Assembly (NCBI GenBank): GCA_965115825.1
Contig: OZ220464.1
Span: 744,001 to 808,000, forward strand
Source of the DNA: Bin87 sp965115825
GTDB lineage: Bacteria; Chloroflexota; Dehalococcoidia; Lucifugimonadales; UBA3495
Direction: 5' to 3'
DNA length: 64,000 bases
The stretch's first letter is position 1; the number at the start of each line of letters is the position of its first letter. Below are positions 25,447-33,667 of this stretch, one piece after another. The notes under the pieces are model-generated. The model was not told where the DNA came from, made no database searches, and was given only the letters and a program-made list of their open reading frames with translations. A program made the translations under genes and the position numbers.

Positions 25447-27723
25447 CTAGCCAATGCCCTCTGCATGCCGCAGGGAGGATGCGTCAAAGTGGATGTCGTC
25501 GTAGTGGCCGTTGAGGGCTGCCAGCACCCGCTCGCCGGACAGCGGCAACTGCTTCACCCGGACACCCACAGCGTCGTACACAGCGTTGGCGATTGCAGCC
25601 GGCGGGCCGAAGCCGGGCGGCTCGGCCACGGCGCGAGCGCCATAGGGGCCGTCCTCGGCGGGAACGCGGACCAGCACGTTCTCGATCTCCGGCAGGTCGA
25701 TGGCAAGGGGCATCAGATATGATGCGAAGGATGGATTGCGGACGGCGCCGGTTTCGGGGTCAAACTGCTGGTCTTCGGTGAGGGCGCGACCAATGCCCTG
25801 AACTACGCCGCCGTCCAGCTGTCCCTCTACGGCCATGGGGTTGATGGCGACGCCGACGTCCTGGGCCTGAATGTAGCGCAGGACTTTCACCTGCCCGGTG
25901 TCGCGATCAACCTTGACCTCGGCGGCCTGGGCAGCGAATACCGGGGTGTAGGGCATACTGGACAGGGAAGCCGTGCCGATAATCGGCCCGCCGCGAGAGG
26001 TAACGCTGGCAGCAGCCAACTGGGCGAAAGTCAGCCCCTGGGGTTCGTTGTCCAGCACGTATATGCGGCCATCCTCACAGGCGAGGGCGTCTTCGGGTAC
26101 GCCCAGCCGCTCGGCGGCGAGGGCAGTGAGTTTCCGCACGGTGTCTTCGGCGGCGCGCTGTACCGCCGTACCCTGACTGTACACGATGCGACTGCCGCCG
26201 GACTGGCCCGTGTAAGGCGCCAGGTCGGTGTCGCGTTTAGCGACGGTGACTTTTGCGATGGGGATGCCCAGGGTTTCGGCGGCAATGGCGGCGAGGGAGG
26301 TATCGCTGCCGGAGATGTCCACGGAGCCGGTAAGGAGGCTCACGGAGCCGTCGTCGTTGACGCTGATAGCAGCGGTGGAGGGCCCGCTGCCGCTGCGCCA
26401 CTCGCACAGGGCCAATCCGATGCCGTGCCCATCTTCGAGTTCACGAGGCCAGTTAATCCGTTCTTTCACGGCTTCCAGAGTTTGGATGAGGCCGTTGCCG
26501 GGAACAACAGCGCCGCTAACGGACACGTCGCCCTCGCGCAGGGCGTTCCGTAAGCGCAGTTCGTAGGGGTCAACGCCGATTTCGTGGGCGATGTGGTCCA
26601 TGTGGGACTCGACGGCGAAGGTCATGTCGGCGACGCCGGAGGCGCGGTAGGAGCCGACATAAATCTTGTTGGTATAGACGCCATAGGAACGGAGGCGGAA
26701 GTTGGGGATGCGATAGGCTCCGATGCCGTGGCCGATGCCGGAATTGGGGCCGGCGCCGAGGTAGGCGCCCACGTCAAAAATGGTGTAGGCTTCCCGCGCG
26801 GTGATGGTCCCGTCTTTCATTACGCCGGAACGGATGTAGTTGGTGACGGGGAGGCGAGGGCCGTTCATGGTGAAGACTTCTTCGCGGGTGTTGACCAGTT
26901 TGACGGGCCGGCCCGTCCGCATGGCGAGCAAAGCGGGGAAGGCCTCAAAGGCGAGACGGAGCTTTGCGCCGAAACCGCCACCCAATTCCATGGGTACGAT
27001 GCGGATGCGGGAAAGTGGGATTTCCAGGACGGCGGCGAGGGAGGCGCGCACCGGATACGGCCCCTGGGTGGAGGCGTAAATCACCAGGCGACCGTCGGGC
27101 GCGACATCTGCGACGCAGGCCATGGGTTCCAGGAAGCCCTGGTTGATGCCCTGGGAACGGTACACGTCCTCAACGATGACGTCGGCGTCGCGGAAAGCCA
27201 GTTCAACGTCGCCCCGGTCGGCGTCAAGGAGAGTACTGACGTTATGGCCCATGGTGAAACCGTAGCCTTCGTAGCTTTCCAGCTCGGGATGGACGGTAGC
27301 GGCGCCTTCGGACATGGCGGCCAGGGGGTTGACGATGGCAGGCAGGTCTTCATACTCCACTTTGATTAGGTCGACGGCTTCAGCGGCGGCAGCTTCGTCA
27401 TCAGCGGCGACGGCGGCGATGGGTTCGCCGACGAAGTTGACTACCTCCCGGGGCATGACGTAGCGGTCGCGGAGGGCGCCGGAACCGAAGCGCACATCGG
27501 GGAAGTCGGTTCCGGTGATGACGGCGCGGACGCCGGGCAAGGCAGAGGCGTCGGCGGTGTCGATGCTGACGATGCGGGCGTGGCTGCGGGCGCTGGGGAG
27601 CAACTTGCAGGCCAGCATTCCAGGCAGATAGACGTCGGAGGCATAGGCGGCGCGGCCGGTCACTTTTTCGTAAGCGTCAATGCGGGGGTGGTTTTGTTCC
27701 AGGACTTTGAACTGGGCGGTCAT
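25447..27723 (-). CDS. Molybdenum hydroxylase large subunit (xanthine/CO dehydrogenase family)
   Basis: 758 residues. The molybdopterin-binding catalytic subunit of a three-part enzyme: RIDAYEKVTGRAAYASDVYLPGML at the N-terminus, GGGFGAKLRLAFE in the Mo-binding core, VDISGSDTSLAAIAAETLGI, and the conserved EPPGFGPPAAIANAVYDAVG near the end with the Glu of the active site. The CO dehydrogenase loop VAYRCSFR is absent (the region reads GSYRASGVADMTFAVE), so it is more likely a purine or aldehyde/heterocycle hydroxylase. ATG at 27723 is preceded by GGAG; a GTG at 27738 is an alternative. The small subunit ends 38 bases upstream. Confidence 0.93.
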   Translation of the reverse strand: MTAQFKVLEQNHPRIDAYEKVTGRAAYASDVYLPGMLACKLLPSARSHARIVSIDTADASALPGVRAVITGTDFPDVRFGSGALRDRYVMPREVVNFVGEPIAAVAADDEAAAAEAVDLIKVEYEDLPAIVNPLAAMSEGAATVHPELESYEGYGFTMGHNVSTLLDADRGDVELAFRDADVIVEDVYRSQGINQGFLEPMACVADVAPDGRLVIYASTQGPYPVRASLAAVLEIPLSRIRIVPMELGGGFGAKLRLAFEAFPALLAMRTGRPVKLVNTREEVFTMNGPRLPVTNYIRSGVMKDGTITAREAYTIFDVGAYLGAGPNSGIGHGIGAYRIPNFRLRSYGVYTNKIYVGSYRASGVADMTFAVESHMDHIAHEIGVDPYELRLRNALREGDVSVSGAVVPGNGLIQTLEAVKERINWPRELEDGHGIGLALCEWRSGSGPSTAAISVNDDGSVSLLTGSVDISGSDTSLAAIAAETLGIPIAKVTVAKRDTDLAPYTGQSGGSRIVYSQGTAVQRAAEDTVRKLTALAAERLGVPEDALACEDGRIYVLDNEPQGLTFAQLAAASVTSRGGPIIGTASLSSMPYTPVFAAQAAEVKVDRDTGQVKVLRYIQAQDVGVAINPMAVEGQLDGGVVQGIGRALTEDQQFDPETGAVRNPSFASYLMPLAIDLPEIENVLVRVPAEDGPYGARAVAEPPGFGPPAAIANAVYDAVGVRVKQLPLSGERVLAALNGHYDDIHFDASSLRHAEGIG

Positions 27724-27761
27724 TTCAAGAGACTCCACGCGCGGGAATAGGTAAGGAGGGG

Positions 27762-28238
27762 TCAGGAGGATTGGCGCATTTCGGCGGCGGCGGCCATTAT
27801 TGCGTCCACAACGCGGGCGTAGCCGGTGCAGCGACAGAGGTTACCGCCGATGGCGAAGCGGACGTCTTCTGCGGTGGGGTTCGGGTTTTCCTGCAAGAAT
27901 CCGGTGGCGGACATTATGAGGCCGGGGATGCAGAAGCCGCACTGCAAGCCGCCGTGTTCCACGAAAGCGCGCTGCACCGGGTTGAGTCGGTCAACGTGGG
28001 CCAGCCCTTCGATGGTGGTTATTGCGGCGTCGTGGGCGCTGTGAGCGAGGACGAGGCAGGAGGTAACGGGCTTGCCGTCCATCAGAACGGTACAGGCGCC
28101 GCAGTCGCCTTCATCGCAGCCTTTTTTGGAGCCGGTGAGTCGGGCTTCGTCGCGCAGGCAGTCGAGGAGGGAGCAGTAAGGCTCCACGAGAAGCGGGCGG
28201 CTTTCGCCGTTTATGTTGAGGGTCAGGGGTTGTTTCAT
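27762..28238 (-). CDS. Molybdenum hydroxylase [2Fe-2S] small subunit
   Basis: 158 residues. It carries two [2Fe-2S] clusters: plant-type GCDEGDCGACTVLMDG (about 40-55) and the C-terminal CGFCIPG...CRC motifs (CGFCIPGLIMS; GGNLCRCTGY). It passes electrons from the molybdenum site to the FAD subunit. It sits between the FAD subunit (upstream) and the large subunit. Confidence 0.95.
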   Translation of the reverse strand: MKQPLTLNINGESRPLLVEPYCSLLDCLRDEARLTGSKKGCDEGDCGACTVLMDGKPVTSCLVLAHSAHDAAITTIEGLAHVDRLNPVQRAFVEHGGLQCGFCIPGLIMSATGFLQENPNPTAEDVRFAIGGNLCRCTGYARVVDAIMAAAAEMRQSS

Positions 28239-28326
28239 TGAGCGGCCTCATGGTTATTTCCGGGTTCCGACTTTTGCCGGAATGACGGGCTGAGTGGTGA
28301 GCGGATCAGCAGGGAAAGGGGGCGGA

Positions 28327-29244
28327 TTACCGGGCGGTTTGGACAGCCAAGCGTCGGATGTCGGTAAAGGCTGGCGGGCTGCCGGCGGTGGCGACGGCGT
28401 GGCGGAGGGTTCGTTGGGCCAAGACGCGGGCGATTTGTCGGCGGTAGTCGGCGCCGCTGCGCACGTCGGTGATGGGGCTGGCAGCCTGAGCTGAGAGACG
28501 GGCGGCTTCGGCGAGATTAGCGGAGGTGGGCTGCTGGCCGACCAGGCGGCCCTCTGCTCCGTAAGCGCGTATCGGAGTTGGAGCGACGGCACCGAGGGCG
28601 ATACGGACGCTGGCGCAATTGCCGTCGGGATCGAGGCTGACTACCGAGGCGACGCCAACGGCGGATATGTCCATTGCGCCGCGGGGACTGTGCTTGATGT
28701 ACAGACCGCCAGTGTTGGGAGCAGGGGCGGGCAGGCGGAGTTCGGTCAGGATTTCGCCGGGGCAAAGGGCGGTTTGGCCGGGGCCAATGAACAGTTCATT
28801 CAGGGGGAGCCAGCGTTGCCCGGTGAGGCTAATGATAAGGCATTGGGCGTTGCAGGCCAGCAGGGCCGGGAGGGTATCGCCGGCGGGGGAGGCGTTGCAG
28901 ACGTTGCCGGCAACGGTGGCGAGGTTGCGGACTTGAACGCCGGCGAAAGCGGCTGCGCCGGCGGCGAGGGCCGGGTAATGTCGGCGCACGTGGGCATTTT
29001 GTTCAATGTCCTGGACGGTGGCCATGGCGCCGATGGAGAGGCCGTCGTCAGGATTCCAGCGGAGGTAGTTCAGTCCGGGGACATGCCGCATACAAACGAC
29101 AACACCGGGGCGCCAGAGGCCAGAGCGCCAGCGGACGAGGAAGTCGGTGCTGCCGGCGACGAGACGGGCGCGGGCGCCTTGCTCGGAGAGCATACGGAGC
29201 GCTTCGTCCAGCGAATGGGGTTCCAAGTATTCGAAACGGGCCAT
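28327..29244 (-). CDS. Molybdenum hydroxylase FAD-binding subunit
   Basis: 305 residues of the CoxM/XdhB type: FEYLEPHSLDEALRML, RLVAGSTDFLVRW (FAD pyrophosphate loop), ATVAGNVCNASPAGDTLPAL (second FAD loop), then a C-terminal CO-dehydrogenase flavoprotein domain. It begins the operon on the minus strand. Its start is about 165 bases from the 426-bp repeat arm B, which therefore sits as leader DNA of the operon. Confidence 0.93.
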   Translation of the reverse strand: MARFEYLEPHSLDEALRMLSEQGARARLVAGSTDFLVRWRSGLWRPGVVVCMRHVPGLNYLRWNPDDGLSIGAMATVQDIEQNAHVRRHYPALAAGAAAFAGVQVRNLATVAGNVCNASPAGDTLPALLACNAQCLIISLTGQRWLPLNELFIGPGQTALCPGEILTELRLPAPAPNTGGLYIKHSPRGAMDISAVGVASVVSLDPDGNCASVRIALGAVAPTPIRAYGAEGRLVGQQPTSANLAEAARLSAQAASPITDVRSGADYRRQIARVLAQRTLRHAVATAGSPPAFTDIRRLAVQTAR

Positions 29245-29409
29245 CAGCTCTCCGTTTCCGGCGCGGCGGATGGTTGGCTATTCGGAAGGAGACGCAGATG
29301 TGACAACGCGCCTTCCGTTGAATCAGCGCCGGACGGAACGGATTATAGGGTAGCGCCCGGGGAGGGTCAACGCTACTGCGCTTGCCGTCGCCGGGTTCTC
29401 CCTTGCGCC

Positions 29410-29835
29410 GGGGAGGGGCGCGGGTAGTGGGGTTGGGGTTGGTGGTGTTCATGGTGGTTGTTTGCCTCCTTTCGGTCGGTCGGTAGATTCTGGGTTGGGT
29501 TCCTGGGGGTTCAGGATGTCGGCGCTACGGCCTGAGAGCGTGGCTTGCTATTTACGTCCTAGTCTTGCGCGTGCTAACGGCTGCTTACGCAGTGCCCGTC
29601 CTCGCGCAGCGGTGGTGACGCCCGCCGTGCTGGGTGCGCCAGCCGGGTAATGTGACCGACCTCCGGCGCACCTACAGTGGTGCAATGGATCCGACATGCC
29701 GCACAGTACGGATGCGGCGGATTAGACCGTGATGTCCTGAACCCCGTGAGACTCCTATTCAGTTGTGGTGTCGGGCGGTGTCCTGGCCAGGGACGGGTAT
29801 CCGACGGTTCGCGCGGGGCCGTTGGATGAGCCTGA
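29410..29835 (-). repeat. Long inverted repeat, arm B (about 426 bp)
   Basis: Reverse-complement counterpart of 19658-20082. It reads toward the molybdenum hydroxylase operon, ending in AAAGGAGG and ATG at 29452 (MNTTNPNPTTRAPP). Differences from arm A include one extra base in the loop of the GCACC/GGTGC helix, which leaves the helix intact. Both copies abut GTCAGAATCAGG-family repeats at their distal end. Confidence 0.85.
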
Positions 29836-29877
29836 CGGGGATATTGTAGCACGGTGGTACGGTTTTGCAAATGGGGG

Positions 29878-29990
29878 TTTGTCAGAATCAGGATTTACAG
29901 GATTTGGGGATTTTCAGGATGGGGGTTGTGGGGTGGGGGATTGTCGGAATTGGGATTTACGGGATTTGGGGATTTTCAGGATGGGGTTGC
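29878..29990 (+). repeat. Two GTCAGAATCAGG-family repeats
   Basis: Copies at 29878-29925 and 29941-29985, each made of the phrases gtcagaatcagg / atttacagga / ggattttcagga followed by a G-run. They are about 63 bases apart and adjoin arm B. Confidence 0.8.
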
Positions 29991-30217
29991 GGTGTGGGAG
30001 TGGGTGCGGAGTTGCCTTTCGTGCGGGCGACCGGGTAGCGTTGGTTGCACTGGGGTGGCGGATTGTGGGTTTCGCCGGGGTGTCCGTTGGTCGGGAAATT
30101 ACGCCCATCTGCAGAATTTCAGGGAGATGGGGGCGTCTGTTAAGGATGGTGGAATGGAGAGGATGGATAGGGGCGCTGGGCTGCGGCTTTCGCGGGAATG
30201 GCGGCGTGAGGGAGGGG

Positions 30218-30618
30218 TGATTCAGGGTAGCGGCATTGCCTGAGCGGGTTGGAGCCACTGGTTCGAGGGATGGCTGGGAGGCGATGCGTAGCGGCATTGC
30301 TTGATCGGGTTGGAGATGCCGGCTTGCGAGGGTGATGGGAGGAGGGACTTCGGGTGACGGCCCGGCGCTGTCAGCAGGCCATTTTGTCCGCGACATCGAC
30401 CGGCCGTTGGCGGGCGGGAGCATTGGGTTACCGCTTGGAGTTGTCAATCGTGGGAATGAGGCGTGAGGGAGTGGTGATTCAGGGTAGCCCATTGCCTGAG
30501 CGGGTTGGAGATGCCGGCTTGCGAGGGTGATGGGAGGAGGGACTTCGGGTGACGGCCCGGCGCTATCAGCAGGCCATTTTGTACCCGACACCAATCGACC
30601 GTTCGGTGGGCGGGAGCA
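30218..30618. repeat. 194-bp offset direct repeat
   Basis: The block starting with attcagggtagc recurs: 30307-30422 matches 30500-30618 at about 90% or better, both running through ttggagatgccggcttgcga and ending in gggcgggagcat. An extra partial copy of the left end is at 30218-30250. No coding potential is evident. Confidence 0.8.
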
Positions 30619-31094
30619 TCAAGTGAGCGCCGAGTTATCAACCTGCCACTCGTGATGACGCGGGCCTAATTCATGGCGATATGGAAATGACCATGAGGAC
30701 GGACACGCCGGAGTTATAGATCTGCCGCGCGTGATTGCGCAGGCTTAATTGGTGGCGATAGGGGAATGAAAATGGGCGCCGACACTTCGCTGGGCGCCTC
30801 AACCTTGCCGCGCTTGCCGGGCAGACTGGTCAGGGCGGCGGTGAGGTGGTACGGCATATTTTGCGGGAGTCGTAGGGCGGGGGATGGTCTTGGGGAAATG
30901 GCAATGAGAGGGAGTTGGTTATGTACGGCTGGCGTGGAGTGGGTTTCCCGGCTCGGTTATGGCTGAGGCAGGAGGCTGGGACTGGGAGCGTTTTGACCCA
31001 GTTTGTTCCGACGGATATAGGGTTGAAGTGGCGTTGTGGTTGACCAGTTGGGGCATTTCGCTGGTATGATTGCGAGCTGAGGGGGGAATAGTGT
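30619..31094. other. Noncoding stretch before the PuuE-like gene
   Basis: Contains a degenerate 80-bp tandem pair (30628-30703 versus 30710-30785, both ending ggacac/gccgacac). The small open frames here have no codon bias or Shine-Dalgarno. A candidate promoter is listed at 31040-31070. Confidence 0.5.
31040..31070 (+). promoter_or_regulatory. Candidate promoter of the PuuE-like gene
   Basis: TTGACC at 31040-31045 and TATGAT at 31065-31070, spacer 19. The -10 has the extended TGG just upstream, which can offset the long spacer. The start codon is 25 bases further on. Confidence 0.45.
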
Positions 31095-32027
31095 ATGACG
31101 CAGCAGCTACGGGATTTTGTCGGGTATGGCGGAGAGCCGCCGGTTATTGAGTGGCCGAACGGGGCGCGCATCGCGATCTCGGTGGTCGTCAACTATGAGG
31201 AAGGCAGCGAGGGGTCGCTGCTGGATGGGGATGCGGCGCATGAGATGAACAATGAGGTGCCGTCGCCAGTGCCGGCGGGGCAGCGGGATTTGTTCAACGA
31301 GTCGTTTTTTGAGTATGGGAGCCGGGTAGGGGTCTGGCGGATTTTGAATCTGCTGGACAAGTATGAGGTGGCCGGGACGTTTTTCTGCTGCGCGCTGGCG
31401 ATGGAGCGGAACCCGGAGGCGGCGCGCGCGGTGGTGGAGCGCGGGCATGAAGTCTGCGGACACGGCTACCGCTGGGAGGAGTATCACAGCAAGACGCGGG
31501 ATGAGGAGGCCGAGGCCATCCGCAAGACGGTGGAATCGCTGACGGCGACGACCGGGGAGCGTCCGGTAGGCTGGTTCACGCGGTACGGGCCGAGCGTCAA
31601 TACGCGGGAGCTGGTGGCGGCTGAGGGCGGGTTTATCTACGACAGCGGGGTTTTCAACGACGACCTGCCCTATTATACGGAGGCGGGCGGCAAGCCCTGG
31701 CTGGCGCTGCCGTACAGCTTTGAGACCAATGACGCCCGGTTCTGGCGAGGCGGGCTGAACAGCGTGGGCGACTTTTACGAGTACCTGAAGGACACCTTTG
31801 ACGTTCTGTATGAAGAGGGACGAACGCATCCCAAGATGATGTCGGTGGGGCTACACTGCCGGATTGCCGGGCGGCCGGCGCGATCGCGGGCGGTGGAGCG
31901 GTTCCTGCGGTACACGCAGGGGCATTCGGGGGTGTGGTTTGCGCGGCGCGATGAGATTGCGCGGTGGTGGCTGGAGAAGTATCCGCCGGGGACGCTGCAA
32001 TCGCAGGGGCTGGGGGGTTCCGGGTGA
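31095..32027 (+). CDS. PuuE-like polysaccharide deacetylase-family protein
   Basis: 310 residues, ATG after a GAGGGGGG run. The opening (YGGEPPVIEWPNGARIAISVVVNYEEGSE) and the NodB-fold core (GTFFCCALAMERNPEAA, ERGHEVCGHGYRWEEY, FTRYGPSVNTREL) match the cofactor-independent allantoinase/PuuE branch. These enzymes hydrolyse cyclic amides such as allantoin, or deacetylate. A link to the molybdenum hydroxylase (purine breakdown) is tempting but is inference. Confidence 0.88.
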   Translation: MTQQLRDFVGYGGEPPVIEWPNGARIAISVVVNYEEGSEGSLLDGDAAHEMNNEVPSPVPAGQRDLFNESFFEYGSRVGVWRILNLLDKYEVAGTFFCCALAMERNPEAARAVVERGHEVCGHGYRWEEYHSKTRDEEAEAIRKTVESLTATTGERPVGWFTRYGPSVNTRELVAAEGGFIYDSGVFNDDLPYYTEAGGKPWLALPYSFETNDARFWRGGLNSVGDFYEYLKDTFDVLYEEGRTHPKMMSVGLHCRIAGRPARSRAVERFLRYTQGHSGVWFARRDEIARWWLEKYPPGTLQSQGLGGSG

Positions 32028-32102
32028 GGGGGCGGCTGTTGAGCTGTTCCAATGCTCCAACCCTCTCACCCTCCTTCCGAGAGTTGGAGCATTGGGAGAT
32101 GG

Positions 32103-32897
32103 TTACCACTCGTTGAGTTTGATGATGGTGAAGACGGCGCCTTCGGTATCGCGGAGGACAGCGAAGCGGGCAAAGTCCATGAGGTCTCTGGGCTCGACGA
32201 TGGCGTCGCCGCCCAACGTCCGGGCGTGGTTAGTGGAAGCGTCGACGTCGTTGACGCCGAAATAGACGCCCCAGTTGGGGGGAACGGGGCCCCAATCTTC
32301 GCCAATTTGGATGATTCCGCCGACCATCTTGTCATTGACCCACATCATCCAGTAGGGGAAGTCCGCGTTTTCGTCCCGAGTGATTGTTATGCCCAGGACG
32401 TGCTGGTAGAAAGCGACGGCGGATTCCGGGTCGGTGGTGGCGAGCTCGAACCAGCAGAGGGCGCCGGGTTCCATCATTACGCTGGCGCCGGCGTGGGCAA
32501 CGGGATACCACAGTCGGAGGAAGGCACCCTCTTTGTCCTGGATAACGGCCATGCGGCCGACGGTATGGTCGGGCGCAGGGGATACATCCATGGGGCCGAA
32601 GACGACGGTTCCGCCGGCGGCCTGGGCGCGGGCGACGGCGGCTTCGAGGTCGTCCACGGTTACGTATACGCTCCAGTGAGGGGGGATGTCCTGCTGGTCG
32701 GGGCCGGCTTCGGCGGAGGCGCAGACGGCGTGGCAGTTGTGGGAGTACATGGTATAGACCATGTCCGGGCCGGCGGGGTGGTCGTCGCAGGTCCAGCCGA
32801 ACAGGGCGGTATAGAAGTCTTTGGCAGCCTGGCCGTTGTGGGAAAGCAGGTCGGCCCAAGATGGAGTTCCGGGGGCGTACTGGGTAATTTCAGGCAT
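32103..32897 (-). CDS. VOC-family protein with two glyoxalase-like modules
   Basis: 264 residues with two vicinal-oxygen-chelate domains: residues 1-125 (GTPSWADLLSHNGQAAKDFYTALFGW, then VSPAPDHTVGRMAVIQDKEGAFLRLW) and 135-264 (GALCWFELATTDPESAVAFYQHVLG, then VEPRDLMDFARFAVLRDTEGAVF). This resembles the family that includes glyoxalase-like hydroxylases and bleomycin-resistance-like proteins. The substrate is unknown. It is a single-gene unit on the minus strand. Confidence 0.85.
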   Translation of the reverse strand: MPEITQYAPGTPSWADLLSHNGQAAKDFYTALFGWTCDDHPAGPDMVYTMYSHNCHAVCASAEAGPDQQDIPPHWSVYVTVDDLEAAVARAQAAGGTVVFGPMDVSPAPDHTVGRMAVIQDKEGAFLRLWYPVAHAGASVMMEPGALCWFELATTDPESAVAFYQHVLGITITRDENADFPYWMMWVNDKMVGGIIQIGEDWGPVPPNWGVYFGVNDVDASTNHARTLGGDAIVEPRDLMDFARFAVLRDTEGAVFTIIKLNEW

Positions 32898-33003
32898 TTA
32901 GAGCCTCCAAATGTGATTTGCAATGCTAGAGTAGCAGGCAAATATGCGGGTGTCGCCATCGTCCTGTCATCAATTTGCGGGATTTCCGGATGTGGGTTGA
33001 GGG

Positions 33004-33245
33004 TTTGTCAGAATCTGGATTTACGGGATTTTGGGATTTACAGGATAGGGGGTTGGGGTGTGGGGGGATTGCAGCCCTGTATCAGGTGGGAGGGTGGCGT
33101 TTCTTGTGGCGGGGTGTTTGGGAGGGTGTGGTGATTGTCAGAATCAGGATTTACAGGATTTTGGGATTTACAGGATTGGGGGTTTGGGCTGCGGGGGGAT
33201 TGCAGCCCTGTATCAGGTAGTAGGGTGGCGTTCTTTTGGTGGGGT
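33004..33245 (+). repeat. Direct repeat pair, about 110 bp units, 130-bp offset
   Basis: Units 33004-33115 and 33134-33245 each contain a GTCAGAATCAGG-family motif followed by ggattgcagccctgtatcag and a G-rich tail. They are over 85% alike by eye. No gene is seen from 32898 to 33300. Confidence 0.85.
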
Positions 33246-33292
33246 GACGTTTAAACTCGGCGAAAATTGGGCGGAAGCGGGCGGTTCAGGAA

Positions 33293-33322
33293 TTGCCCTT
33301 GCATCGCCAAAAGTGTTATAAT
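33293..33322 (+). promoter_or_regulatory. Promoter upstream of the surface-protein leader
   Basis: Perfect TATAAT at 33317-33322, with TTGCCC at 33293-33298 (four of six) 18 bases upstream. Transcription would start near 33329, exactly where the 16-bp GC repeats begin, giving a leader of about 340 bases. Confidence 0.65.
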
Positions 33323-33326
33323 GTAG

Positions 33327-33438
33327 ACAGACAGCGCGCGCCACAGACAGCGCGCGCCACAGACAGCGCGCGCCACAGACAGCGCGCGCCACAGACAGCG
33401 CGCGCCACAGACAGCGCGCGCCACAGACAGCGCGCGCA
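33327..33438 (+). repeat. Seven tandem copies of a 16-bp GC-rich unit
   Basis: Unit acagacagcgcgcgcc, seven copies without internal change, ending in the truncated cagcgcgcgcaagg. Each unit holds an alternating (CG) run that is self-complementary. It lies between the -10 and the coding sequence of the surface-protein gene. Confidence 0.95.
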
Positions 33439-33490
33439 AGGAAGGAAGGAGGCGCGCGTTGAAGCATCTGTCTAACTGACGGAACCCCCC

Positions 33491-33523
33491 AGCCGGCCGG
33501 CTCGCTTTGAGCCGATGCCGGCT
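33491..33523 (+). promoter_or_regulatory. 13-bp leader hairpin
   Basis: AGCCGGC (33491-33497) pairs with GCCGGCT (33517-33523), and CGGCTC (33498-33503) with GAGCCG (33509-33514), around a GCTTT loop with a two-base bulge. It sits in the long 5' leader of the surface-protein gene. No U-run follows, so it is probably not a terminator. Confidence 0.5.
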
Positions 33524-33638
33524 TGTTGCGTTTCCGTCCGGTAAGCCCTCCGCCGTTCCGCCTAGACGCCGGCTTTGCTGCCGTGGGAGTGGGTGAATGA
33601 CGTAGGAGGCAATTCAACTGACAACCCTTGGATGGCAA

Positions 33639-33657
33639 CCTCAATCTCAGTGAGGAG
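33639..33657 (+). promoter_or_regulatory. Hairpin overlapping the Shine-Dalgarno of the surface-protein gene
   Basis: CCTCA (33639-33643) pairs with TGAGG (33651-33655), which overlaps the GAGGAG at 33652-33657. Closed, this helix would hide part of the ribosome-binding site; the start is 11 bases downstream at 33668. Confidence 0.45.
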
Positions 33658-33667
33658 ATTCTGTCAA

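Noticed and set aside
25447..27723. CO dehydrogenase CoxL (form I)
   Set aside because: The signature loop VAYRCSFR is absent; the matching region reads GSYRASGVADMTF, so a general molybdenum hydroxylase call is safer.
29048..29452. 134-codon minus-strand frame from the ATG in arm B
   Set aside because: It has a good Shine-Dalgarno but beyond 14 codons it runs into an alternate frame of the real FAD subunit. It is more likely a leader start or a relic.
30766..30966. 66-codon plus-strand frame
   Set aside because: No Shine-Dalgarno, no recognisable domain, and it lies in degenerate repeat DNA.
33327..33438. CRISPR array
   Set aside because: The 16-bp units are directly adjacent with no spacers.
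33440..33667. c-di-GMP (GEMM) or cobalamin riboswitch
   Set aside because: The conserved core sequences of these classes are not present; only generic hairpins are seen.
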